Shown here piece after piece: positions 35,473 through 42,707 of a DNA stretch of 64,000 nucleotides. A program made the position numbers and the translations under genes. The stretch comes from Streptomyces laurentii (lineage in GTDB: Bacteria > Actinomycetota > Actinomycetes > Streptomycetales > Streptomycetaceae). The stretch spans positions 2,232,001 through 2,296,000 of the forward strand of contig AP017424.1 in NCBI GenBank assembly GCA_002355495.1, read 5' to 3'. The notes beneath the pieces are model-generated. The model did no database searches. It saw only the letters and a program-made list of their open reading frames with translations, and was not told where the DNA came from. Position 1 is the stretch's first letter. Each line of letters starts with the position of its first letter.

Positions 35473-35936
35473 AACGTCTCTTCCTTTCTGGTTTCGCGGT
35501 ACAGAGCGTTGCCGGGGTGGAGGGGGCCCACGATCCGTGCGGCTACAGCGGGGTGAAGCAGCGATGCCGCCTCGGTGCGGGTTGCCCACCGCCACGCGGC
35601 GAGTTCGTCACGCTGCAAGACGATCTGGTCAGTGTCGTGCGGGTGAAGAACGGGGCCGGCGAACAGGAACGCGAGCCGGTCACGCCGTTCCGGCCGAGTC
35701 GCCTGCAACCATTCGACGGCGAACAGATCATGTTCCTTAACGTCGAGGTCAAGCCCCAGTTCTTCGCGACCCTCCCGGCGGGCTGCGTCTAGGGGGGACT
35801 CGCACTGTTCAACGATGCCGCCGGGCAGATGCCACGCAGCACCATCCTTGGCGGGCCGAACGATTAGCAGTTGGTCACGAGGGTTGGTGATAAGGACGGC
35901 GGCGGTCACGGGGTGACCAGGGGCTGTGGGACGCAT
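35469..35936 (-). CDS. NUDIX hydrolase
   Basis: A 155-residue protein. The Nudix box is complete: GGIVEQCESPLDAARREGRE followed by ELGL. The family cleaves nucleoside diphosphates linked to other groups. ATG 35936 (MRPTAPGHPV) has GGAGG nine bases upstream. Its stop overlaps the hemC start (ATGA), so the two are translated together. Why a NUDIX enzyme goes with a HemC is unknown. Confidence 0.88.
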   Translation of the reverse strand: MRPTAPGHPVTAAVLITNPRDQLLIVRPAKDGAAWHLPGGIVEQCESPLDAARREGREELGLDLDVKEHDLFAVEWLQATRPERRDRLAFLFAGPVLHPHDTDQIVLQRDELAAWRWATRTEAASLLHPAVAARIVGPLHPGNALYRETRKEETL

Positions 35937-36001
35937 GCCATGCAACCTCCAGACGAATGAACAGCGGCGCCTATGGGGCGCGCCACCCGCCACGGGACAG
36001 G

Positions 36002-36044
36002 CCGCTCCCCGGCACGGGGCTTCCGGGCACATGCCGGGGAGCGG
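36002..36044. repeat. Inverted repeat 1 upstream of NUDIX-hemC
   Basis: CCGCTCCCCGGC and GCCGGGGAGCGG are perfect 12-base arms with a 19-base loop. Confidence 0.7.
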
Positions 36045-36055
36045 AGTTCGTGTGC

Positions 36056-36103
36056 GGGTCCGACAGCACTGCCCCAAGGAAAAACAACAGTGCTGTCGGA
36101 CCC
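36056..36103. repeat. Inverted repeat 2 upstream of NUDIX-hemC
   Basis: GGGTCCGACAGCACTG and CAGTGCTGTCGGACCC are perfect 16-base arms around a 16-base A/C-rich loop. It is too long for a usual operator and lacks a T-tract on the rightward side, so it probably works as RNA or as a structured DNA site. Confidence 0.75.
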
Positions 36104-36204
36104 ACTGTGCAGTCCCCCACCGCCGGTATAAGGGAGGGCCGGCGGCGCCGCTGTAGAGAGCCCGAGGGCGCCCAATAAGGTCCCTCCGCGCGGGGGAGTT
36201 TGTT

Positions 36205-36226
36205 CCGTCCGGTCCGGACCGGACGG
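36205..36226. repeat. 22-base perfect palindrome
   Basis: CCGTCCGGTCC is followed directly by its complement GGACCGGACGG. It is the third inverted repeat in the 340-base non-coding region 35937-36279. Confidence 0.7.
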
Positions 36227-36250
36227 GTAGTCGCTCGCAAGACTGCACAC

Positions 36251-36270
36251 CCCCGCCCGCAAAGGCGGGG
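36251..36270 (-). terminator. Hairpin after the 36280 gene
   Basis: CCCCGCC and GGCGGGG form seven pairs, nine bases after the stop of the leftward gene. Confidence 0.5.
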
Positions 36271-36279
36271 AACTTTGGG

Positions 36280-36591
36280 TTAAGGACCGACGTAGACCGG
36301 CAGCCGACTATCAGGGGGGATCGTGGGGGAGGGATCCTGAAGGATCCGCACCAGCCCCGAGCCGTGGTACACCGTGCGGGACTCCGTCTGGCCGCACCAC
36401 TCCACGAGAACGATGCAATCCGCTTGACCGGGCCAGATCTCGACCCTTGCCGCTGCGCGCCATCGGTTGGCCACCCAGACCGTGTCCCCGGGACGAATCT
36501 CAAACGCTACTCGGCGGGATGCGAACCCGTCCGGGACCGGGAGCCCCAGAGGGTTTCCCACCCAGACCATGCGGTTCGGACGGCGCCGCAT
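36280..36591 (-). CDS. Hypothetical protein of the accessory block
   Basis: About 103 residues, with FEIRPGDTVWVANRWRAAAR, ADCIVLVEWCGQTESRTVYH and SPTIPPDSRLPVYV, a small beta-rich protein. The start is uncertain: ATG 36591 is used, but ATG 36570 and an upstream GTG are also possible. No known domain. Confidence 0.5.
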   Translation of the reverse strand: MRRRPNRMVWVGNPLGLPVPDGFASRRVAFEIRPGDTVWVANRWRAAARVEIWPGQADCIVLVEWCGQTESRTVYHGSGLVRILQDPSPTIPPDSRLPVYVGP

Positions 36592-36675
36592 CACCACGAG
36601 GACGCTCGCTTTCGGTTGGGCCGCTCTCCCCGCCCGGACGACGGGCACAGACGGGGAGAGCGGGGTTCGGGTTGG

Positions 36676-36903
36676 CTAAACGGGCTCCACGATCGCGACG
36701 TCCGTAAACGATCTCGCGAACGTGTCGTGGTCCGGGTGACGCCCCGTGTGCGCCATGCACGCGATGTCCACGGCGCCCACGTCGGCACTCGGCGGGGCTC
36801 CCCACTGGCACTCGCCGTGCAGGCACCGCGCCGACGCTACGGCCTCGGATTCGGGGTGACGGCGGATGCGGTGTGCGACGTACCGCAGCACGGTCCGGGT
36901 CAC
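36676..36903 (-). CDS. DUF7848-like small protein
   Basis: A 75-residue protein, VLRYVAHRIRRHPESEAVAS, ARCLHGECQWGAPPSADVGA, then CMAHTGRHPDHDTFARSFTD. It is of a type frequently found in Streptomyces beside XRE/DUF397 genes; the Cys/His layout suggests zinc. GTG 36903 overlaps the upstream stop and follows GGAGGCGACATC. Confidence 0.7.
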   Translation of the reverse strand: MTRTVLRYVAHRIRRHPESEAVASARCLHGECQWGAPPSADVGAVDIACMAHTGRHPDHDTFARSFTDVAIVEPV

Positions 36904-37136
36904 GATGTCGCCTCCGGCCGATAGAGCGGCTGCGTGTACACCTTGATCGTCATCTTCGGGGGCCGGTGCGGGTGGTTACGGGTCTCGATCACACAGTCAA
37001 CGGCCGCAGACTCGTCCCGCTGCGGACCGGTCGTGTAGTAGGCGTGCCACCGCACGAGCATCACGCAGACCATGCACCCGGGGGCCGGCTCGGGGCGGGC
37101 GTCGAAAAAGTCGGCGGGGCGTGCTATTCGGTTCAC
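36900..37136 (-). CDS. Small hypothetical protein
   Basis: A 78-residue protein with CMVCVMLVRWHAYYTTGPQR and PPKMTIKVYTQPLYRPEATS. GTG 37136 overlaps the stop of the gene before it, and its own stop overlaps the next start, so it lies in a translationally coupled trio. Confidence 0.6.
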   Translation of the reverse strand: MNRIARPADFFDARPEPAPGCMVCVMLVRWHAYYTTGPQRDESAAVDCVIETRNHPHRPPKMTIKVYTQPLYRPEATS

Positions 37137-37363
37137 CGGGGCACCACCGGAGCGGGGAGGGCGCGGAAGTGTTCGTGCTCGCCCGGCGGGCGCAGGTCCT
37201 CGGCTCGCGCGGTCCACTCGCACCCCCCGCCCACCGGACGCAGAAAGTACAGGTCGCCCTCGCGGGCCATCACTCGTCCGGGTCGTATCACCAACGTGTC
37301 GACCATGTACGTCCCGATGATGGGTGCAGGTTCCGGGTTCGGACAGGCGTTGTGATCGGGCAC
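37133..37363 (-). CDS. Small module protein, paralogue of 11729-11944
   Basis: A 76-residue protein: IIGTYMVDTLVIRPGRVMAR, EGDLYFLRPVGGGCEWTARA, EDLRPPGEH. The matching IGAYVIDTRTGKVG and LQVRPIGGGREWDC in the chromosomal copy show common descent. GTG 37363 follows GAGGAG at seven bases. It is divergent from the XRE/DUF5753 gene, exactly as in the chromosomal module. Confidence 0.75.
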   Translation of the reverse strand: MPDHNACPNPEPAPIIGTYMVDTLVIRPGRVMAREGDLYFLRPVGGGCEWTARAEDLRPPGEHEHFRALPAPVVPR

Positions 37364-37459
37364 AGCTCTGCTCCTCTCCGTCGCGACTTCGCTACCGAGG
37401 GCCGCCAGCGTGGCCTACTCTGCGAGGGTCTTCAACGTAAGAACCACGGAGAAAGAATC

Positions 37460-38299
37460 GTGAGCAACGTCAAGGCGCTTACCCCGGACGCCTCCCCGCA
37501 GGCGGCGTACGGGGCACGTTTACGCAGGCTGCGCGAGGAACGGGGGTGGCGGCAAGACGACTTGGCTACCCGCACGGGATATTCCAACAAGCATATTTCG
37601 GCGGTTGAAACTGGTCGGAGCTCTTCAACTCTAGTTTTCTCTAGGGCTCTTGATCGAGCCTTCGGCGTCGCGAACACGGAAGATTCGTTCGAGCGGGAGT
37701 GGCGAACGCTGAGTCACGGGATCCTGTTGGAGGGCTTCCCGGAGTACGTGGCCTACGAGGCGCGCGCGGTCGAGATCCGATTGTTCGACATTGGGGTTGT
37801 CCCTGGACTGTTGCAGACGCCGGGGTACGCGCAGGCGATGGCCAACGGCTATGTCGAGCGGGGTCACTTCACCCAGAAGCAAGCGGACGAGGGTGTCGGT
37901 TTCCTCGCGCAGCGGCAAAAAGGGCTGACGAGAGACCGTCCGCCCATGCTGCTCGTGGTGATGGACGAAAGCTGCATCCGCCGACGCGTCGGCGGCCCTG
38001 AGGTCATGAACGCACAGCTTCGGAGCCTGGTCGAGTTCGCCAGGAAGCCGAACAGCATGCTTCAGATAGCGCCCTTCGAGCTGGGCGAGCGGCGGCCTTT
38101 CAACCTTCCCGTCAACCTGCTGACGCTGCCGGACCGGTCGATGGTGTCGTACACGGAGTCGCACGCCCAGGGGCATGTGGACCGTGAAACCTCATCCGTA
38201 ATACCTGTTCTGACGGGCTACCATCAGCTTCAGGCCGAATGCCTCTCGCAGGCCGGCTCCGTGGCCATGATCGAGCAGGTACGAAAGGGCATCTCGTGA
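37460..38299 (+). CDS. XRE helix-turn-helix regulator with DUF5753 domain (prophage copy)
   Basis: A 279-residue protein with GARLRRLREERGWRQDDLAT and TGYSNKHISAVETGRSSSTL as helix-turn-helix. DUF5753 follows, marked by DIGVVPGLLQTPGYAQAMAN, FLAQRQ and SMLQIAPFELGERRPFNLPV. GTG 37460 follows GGAGAAAGAATC. The DUF397 gene overlaps its stop. It belongs to the same family as 12342-13175 but is clearly diverged. Confidence 0.9.
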   Translation: MSNVKALTPDASPQAAYGARLRRLREERGWRQDDLATRTGYSNKHISAVETGRSSSTLVFSRALDRAFGVANTEDSFEREWRTLSHGILLEGFPEYVAYEARAVEIRLFDIGVVPGLLQTPGYAQAMANGYVERGHFTQKQADEGVGFLAQRQKGLTRDRPPMLLVVMDESCIRRRVGGPEVMNAQLRSLVEFARKPNSMLQIAPFELGERRPFNLPVNLLTLPDRSMVSYTESHAQGHVDRETSSVIPVLTGYHQLQAECLSQAGSVAMIEQVRKGIS

Positions 38300-38502
38300 C
38301 GACTGCATCCCCCCGCTGGTTCAAGTCCTCTTACAGCAGCACCAACAGCAACTGCGTTGAGGTCGCCACGAACCTCGTTGCAGCGCGCGACGTCGTCCCC
38401 GTCCGTGACTCGAAGGTCTCCGACGGGCCGTCGCTCAGCGTCTCCGCCTCCGCGTTCTCGTCGTTCGTCGCCGGCGTCAAGGGCAACGGCTTCAACGCCT
38501 GA
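38296..38502 (+). CDS. DUF397 protein (prophage copy)
   Basis: A 68-residue protein with one DUF397 unit: RWFKSSYSSTNSNCVEVATN, then VVPVRDSKVSDGPSLSVSAS. The GTG start forms GTGA with the stop of the XRE gene. A strong two-way terminator follows. Confidence 0.88.
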   Translation: MTTASPRWFKSSYSSTNSNCVEVATNLVAARDVVPVRDSKVSDGPSLSVSASAFSSFVAGVKGNGFNA

Positions 38503-38509
38503 AACGCCA

Positions 38510-38552
38510 AAGGCCCCGCCCCGTCCCCGAGTTGGGGATAGGGCGGGGCCTT
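38510..38552. terminator. Bidirectional terminator
   Basis: AAGGCCCCGCCC and GGGCGGGGCCTT form twelve perfect pairs with an inner CCCC/GGGG stem. It separates the rightward DUF397 gene from leftward genes. Confidence 0.85.
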
Positions 38553-38553
38553 G

Positions 38554-38805
38554 TCATGCCGCCGTGAGACGGTGGGCAGGCTCGGCGGCCGGTAGGCCGT
38601 GCACGCCTACGGGCGGAGCCTGGTCGGGCGTACGGTCGGTGAGGTATACGCCCCAGCCGACTTTGGCGGCGCGGTGCACGCTCACTCCGTACCGCTTGGT
38701 CAGACCGGCTCGCACCAGGACTTGAGCCATCCGCACCGCGTGGTCGTACGCGTCCGGCTTGAAGTCGTAGCCGTCGAGGAAAGTTCGGGTCGGGGCAACA
38801 GTCAC
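38554..38805 (-). CDS. Hypothetical phage protein
   Basis: An 83-residue protein with TFLDGYDFKPDAYDHAVRMA, VLVRAGLTKRYGVSVHRAAK and VGWGVYLTDR. No domain recognised. GTG 38805 overlaps the upstream stop (GTGA). Confidence 0.65.
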   Translation of the reverse strand: MTVAPTRTFLDGYDFKPDAYDHAVRMAQVLVRAGLTKRYGVSVHRAAKVGWGVYLTDRTPDQAPPVGVHGLPAAEPAHRLTAA

Positions 38806-39221
38806 GCGGCATCCCCGTTCTGCGCGGCCCGCGCGTTCGCCCGCTCCAGGGCGGCGATCCTGAGCGAGTCGTCCCACACACACCAGAGGTCCCCAGCCGG
38901 AATCCACCGGCCCGTTTCCTCGCTCCGCGCCCACGTCCACTCGCCCACCACGGCGCCCGTGGACAGACAGTGCGCTGTGATCCTCCACGTGTCCTCCGAG
39001 GACGCTTCCAGAAGTCCCGCGACCCTCGGACCGTGGCCGGCGAACGCCGTAGCAAGTGCAGATTCCGTGTAGACCGTGACCCGCACCGGGGCCACGTCGA
39101 ACGCAGGTACCCACTCGCGGAAAACCCCCCCGGGCCCGCTCTGGAAGATCTCTACGCGCAGCTCGGCCGTGGGCCCCCCACCAGCGCGGCTACCAGTCGT
39201 CGTGTTCCTCTCGAAAGACAT
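38802..39221 (-). CDS. Hypothetical phage protein
   Basis: A 139-residue protein; a beta-rich centre (ELRVEIFQSGPGGVFREWVP, PVRVTVYTESALATAFAGHG) and RWIPAGDLWCVWDDSLRIAA near the end. No known domain. A well-formed promoter lies 44-72 bases upstream. Confidence 0.65.
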   Translation of the reverse strand: MSFERNTTTGSRAGGGPTAELRVEIFQSGPGGVFREWVPAFDVAPVRVTVYTESALATAFAGHGPRVAGLLEASSEDTWRITAHCLSTGAVVGEWTWARSEETGRWIPAGDLWCVWDDSLRIAALERANARAAQNGDAA

Positions 39222-39264
39222 AACCCACCCCTTGAATCGAACAGGCTTTCGCCATGTGCCATCG

Positions 39265-39293
39265 AGATTAGGTCACGGAGGGGATACGTTCAA
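39265..39293 (-). promoter_or_regulatory. Vegetative-type promoter, leftward
   Basis: On the minus strand TTGAAC (39293-39288) and TAATCT (39270-39265) are separated by exactly 17 bases. It lies 44 bases before the ATG at 39221. The rest of 39222-39411 contains no gene I can support, only a small GTGCATGGTGCAC palindrome near 39380. Confidence 0.7.
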
Positions 39294-39411
39294 GAGCATT
39301 CCGTGAAGATACGTGCAGGTCAGGTGCCCAATACCGACCGGTCGGCCCGTCAAGCGGAACGACTTGTTCTCAACTCCTGTGCACCATGCACAAGTTGACG
39401 ACCCAACATTT

Positions 39412-39588
39412 TCAGCGGTGCGGGCTGCTTCCGCGTGGGTTCACGGGGAACAACCCCGCAGCAGCATCGGCGCGGCGTGCGACGGTCGCGACGGTCCGCC
39501 CCTCGGCATCCCGAACGTGAATGTCCACCAGGGCGCCACAACGGGTCACGGTCACGGTTCCGGCATCGCGGGTCCGCAGCATCACCAT
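39412..39588 (-). CDS. Small hypothetical phage protein
   Basis: A 58-residue frame, MLRTRDAGTVTVTRCGALVD and HVRDAEGRTVATVARRADAA. ATG 39588, GTG 39585 and ATG 39582 are all possible starts; all overlap the end of the sigma-like gene. No known domain. Confidence 0.5.
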   Translation of the reverse strand: MVMLRTRDAGTVTVTRCGALVDIHVRDAEGRTVATVARRADAAAGLFPVNPRGSSPHR

Positions 39589-40406
39589 GCGCGTGCACCA
39601 GCTCGGTACAGCTCGCCGAACCGCCGACTCCCCTTCGTCCGGGCTTGCTGCACCTGATAGCGGGTGCACCCCATGTCCGCCGCCAACTCGTCGTCGTCGG
39701 CTCCGGGGCGGTACTGCGGGACGGGGCTCACTCCGAACCCCGCTTTGAGTACGTGCCGCTGCCGCTCGGAGAGCAGCCCGAGCACGCGGTGCACCTGTGT
39801 GCGGATCATGGTTCGGCGGTGCGATGCGATATCCGCCGGCGTGATCAGTTCGGCGGGAACACCGGACTCGCGCTCGATCTTGTCTGCGAGCGTGAGCGGT
39901 TCGCCACCCTCGTTCGCCGCAGATCGGTCAAGGTAGTCCAGCCCGAGCCACGAGAGCCGAGCGGCGTAGGCGTGCTCGGGGCTCATCTTGCGGTCGCCCA
40001 TGGCATCGCTAGCGGCTATGCGTTCGGCGTCGTACGGGTCCCCGCTTGCGCGGGTCAACGCTTCCTCAAAGTCCTTCGCTGCGCGCGCCGATACCCCCGG
40101 GCTCGTCTCGCGGCGTCGACATTCCGACATGGCAGTGTGCAATGCCTTGCGAATGAACAGCATGAACGCCCCGGGGGCCGCACCCTCGAACTTAGAAAGT
40201 GATTCCCAGACGGTGACTCGCCCCACTTGCGCCAGATCTTCGACGAGTTCGTTTCCGTACTTGTCGGAACTCCCCGCATAGAACACTGCCAGGTTTCGGA
40301 CCAGTGATTCGGTCTCTCTGATAACAGCCTCAACCGCACCGAGATCATTGGACTTGGCGGCGGAAATTTGGGCATGCGTAAGGTACGTCACGGCTCGTGG
40401 CTCCAT
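39582..40406 (-). CDS. Phage sigma-70-like factor
   Basis: A 274-residue protein. Region 2 is recognisable in GNELVEDLAQVGRVTVWESL with SKFEGAAPGAFMLFIRKAL, and region 4 in VLGLLSERQRHVLKAGFGVS and DDDELAADMGCTRYQVQQAR. These are the core-binding and -35-recognition regions. The spacer between is longer than in small ECF factors. AAGGAACT precedes the ATG. It may redirect host RNA polymerase to phage promoters; that is inference. Confidence 0.75.
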   Translation of the reverse strand: MEPRAVTYLTHAQISAAKSNDLGAVEAVIRETESLVRNLAVFYAGSSDKYGNELVEDLAQVGRVTVWESLSKFEGAAPGAFMLFIRKALHTAMSECRRRETSPGVSARAAKDFEEALTRASGDPYDAERIAASDAMGDRKMSPEHAYAARLSWLGLDYLDRSAANEGGEPLTLADKIERESGVPAELITPADIASHRRTMIRTQVHRVLGLLSERQRHVLKAGFGVSPVPQYRPGADDDELAADMGCTRYQVQQARTKGSRRFGELYRAGARAW

Positions 40407-40513
40407 TGATCGAGTTCCTTACCTCCTTGTGGAGGCCAGGGAATTCCAGGAACGGAGCCGAAAGGGCAGAGTTCTCCCCCAGCTCGAATGCAATGCGCCT
40501 TGCAGAAGGGCAT

Positions 40514-40547
40514 AAAAATGCCCCGTCCCGGATTGGCAGGACGGGGC
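40514..40547 (-). terminator. Factor-independent terminator after the DNA polymerase gene
   Basis: On the minus strand GCCCCGTCC and GGACGGGGC form a nine-base stem followed by ATTTTTATG. The gap 40407-40785 otherwise holds only a weak 41-codon frame (MPFCKAHCIRAGGELCPFGS) before the sigma-like gene that I do not call. Confidence 0.85.
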
Positions 40548-40785
40548 TTGCGCATTGCCTTGTCGCTGCGTGGCACCGAAATTAGGTCGGCATCACGGAG
40601 CGGACAACGCCATAGATTCGTACGTTATCTTCGCTTACATGGACAAAGGCTTCAGATTGGGCACGTGACCGTTACCTGACGTGCTGTCATTGCTCGATTC
40701 GTGACCAACCGGGGGGCAACCCTCCCTCTTGCTCAGGTGTCCGCGCGGACGCGGAATCGCGAGTCTCCGCAGCTCAGAGGGGCAA

Positions 40786-42639
40786 TCAGTAGTCAGCGCC
40801 GTACAGCGAGCCCCACGATCGACCGCCGATCTCGGCATCGGCAGTGATGGGTACGCCGTACAGGTCCATGGACATGCAGCGCTGGAACTCGCGCGCGATC
40901 TCGTCGGCGTCACGCTGCGGGACGGATGCCAGTAGCTCGTCATGGATAGGCAGGCGACAGAATTCGAGGAGCCCGGCCGATTCGACATTGAGCATGGCTT
41001 GTCCGAGCAGATCGCGCGCCGCACTTTGACAGGCATAGTTGACGACGCTGTACGAACGGTCCCGGTCGAGTGGAAGCCGGCGGCCGGTCGCGGAGATGAA
41101 AACCATGCGGTTCTGGAAAGCTTGCCGCTGCCATCGTGAGGACGCGCGCTTAATCTCAGGGAACGCCCTGTCGTAGGCGGCGACCGCTTGCGCGATCTCG
41201 GATTCCTCGGCCCCGGTCTGCCGGGCAATTGTCGTAATGCCGCCGCCGTAGACTTTTCCGAATCCAGCTCCCTTGAAAATCTTGCGATGACGCGGAGTGG
41301 CGTTCCTACCCTTAATGAGCTTGGCTGTGAACATGTGGATATCGAAATCGGACCCGCCGTTTACGAACCCGTCTTTCATGCGGCGAACGTTGGCGAGGGC
41401 GGCGAGGACCCGCATTTCCACGGCCTGAAAGTCGGTGCTGACCATCACGTGTCCGGGCTCGGCGAGAATCGCGCGGCGGATGACGTGATCGGACGATGGG
41501 AGTTGGTGCAGGCCGTCCGTGACCGACATGCGGCCCGTGCGCGCCGCGAGGGGCGAAATCGCCGCATGCAGCCGGCCCGCCGTGGACAGCTTGGTCATGA
41601 ACCGCTCGGCGTACGTGACACCCCACTTACTTGCCCTCTTGCCCCGAAGTACCGCGTCAGCGAGGGGATTTGCCGTGCGGGCACCGATGCGCTGCCAGTC
41701 CCGGTCAAGGTCTGCGAGGGGCAACAGCACGGCCTTATCCGTCGCGAGTGCCCCGCCCTTCGTCCGTTCGGTCAGCCGCTCGCCCATACCCAACAGCGCT
41801 TCCGCTACTTGCCCGGGGCTACCGACCGAGGCGACGCCGTACCGAGCTGCCACCGCGCCGTGCCGCTCGGCTTCCTCGGCGAGCCGGCCCGCAAGGGCTG
41901 CCGCGTACTCCTGGTCCACGAGCAGCCCCGCCCGCTGCATCACTGCGCACATGCGGGCTATCTCGTGTTCGTACGTGACGAGCTGGTCCCGCACGCCGAG
42001 CCGTTCCAGCTCCCGGCGGAGCATTGGGGCGAGTCGGGCCGTGAGAATGACGTCAAGTCCCGCGTAGAGCAAAAAAGTTGGGTGCGTGAGCGGGATTCCA
42101 GCCCACCCGGTCTCTTTGGTGAACCCGAGCGAATTGAAAACCTTTGTAAGCCCGCCTTGAGTGTCCGGGGCTGCCGGATCAATCCACTTCGCTGAAAGCG
42201 GCTTGAGTGCGGTCCCTACCCCACCCTCGGAGGGCTGCCGAGGGTCGATAAGAGCCGCGAGTATGCGGGTGTCTGTTGTCCATGGCGCGAGATCTTCGAG
42301 CCGTATTCCGGCATGCTCATCCAGGACGAGCCAGTCAAAGGCTGCATTGTGAATGAGAACTTCCCGGCATCGCTGTATTGCCTCACGGGCGTATTGCGCA
42401 TGCCATCCGCCCCGCTCGTACAGCAATACCCAGGCTTCGTGCGCGTCGCCGAATTGAACGGTTCGGAGCCGGTAGCCGGCGGAGTAGATGTTGAGTCCGG
42501 TTGTCTCAGTGTCCAGTGCAATCGGTCCTCGCTCGCGGGCCCGATAGAGCCATTCCCAAAAGAGTTTGAGATCGGCCGCATCCTCGGGCACGTTCACGGT
42601 GACCGACTCGCTGGCTATCGTGTGCCGGAAGGTCAGCAT
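40786..42639 (-). CDS. Phage DNA polymerase, family A, with 3'-5' exonuclease domain
   Basis: A 617-residue replicative polymerase. Exonuclease motifs are IALDTETTGLNI (Exo I), LIHNAAFDWLVLD (Exo II) and LYAGLDVILTARL (Exo III). Polymerase motifs are STDFQAVEMRVLA (A), KIFKGAGFGKVYGG (B, replacing the usual Lys...Tyr-Gly helix) and PIHDELLASV (C). There is no 5'-3' exonuclease domain, so it is shorter than bacterial Pol I. It lies downstream of the primase-helicase gene. Confidence 0.93.
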   Translation of the reverse strand: MLTFRHTIASESVTVNVPEDAADLKLFWEWLYRARERGPIALDTETTGLNIYSAGYRLRTVQFGDAHEAWVLLYERGGWHAQYAREAIQRCREVLIHNAAFDWLVLDEHAGIRLEDLAPWTTDTRILAALIDPRQPSEGGVGTALKPLSAKWIDPAAPDTQGGLTKVFNSLGFTKETGWAGIPLTHPTFLLYAGLDVILTARLAPMLRRELERLGVRDQLVTYEHEIARMCAVMQRAGLLVDQEYAAALAGRLAEEAERHGAVAARYGVASVGSPGQVAEALLGMGERLTERTKGGALATDKAVLLPLADLDRDWQRIGARTANPLADAVLRGKRASKWGVTYAERFMTKLSTAGRLHAAISPLAARTGRMSVTDGLHQLPSSDHVIRRAILAEPGHVMVSTDFQAVEMRVLAALANVRRMKDGFVNGGSDFDIHMFTAKLIKGRNATPRHRKIFKGAGFGKVYGGGITTIARQTGAEESEIAQAVAAYDRAFPEIKRASSRWQRQAFQNRMVFISATGRRLPLDRDRSYSVVNYACQSAARDLLGQAMLNVESAGLLEFCRLPIHDELLASVPQRDADEIAREFQRCMSMDLYGVPITADAEIGGRSWGSLYGADY

Positions 42640-42654
42640 GGGTCCCCCTAAACG

Positions 42655-42693
42655 AAAAGCGGGCCGCCCACCTTGAATTGGTGGACGACCCGC
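42655..42693 (-). terminator. Terminator after the primase-helicase gene
   Basis: GCGGG/CCCGC with an inner CCACC/GGTGG stem is followed on the minus strand by TTTTCG. Confidence 0.7.
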
Positions 42694-42707
42694 GTATGTG
42701 GTCTGCG

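Noticed and set aside
40388..40576. A 62-codon leftward frame before the sigma-like gene
   Set aside because: It runs through a factor-independent terminator and its start is upstream of it. The 41-codon part after the terminator is possible but unsupported.
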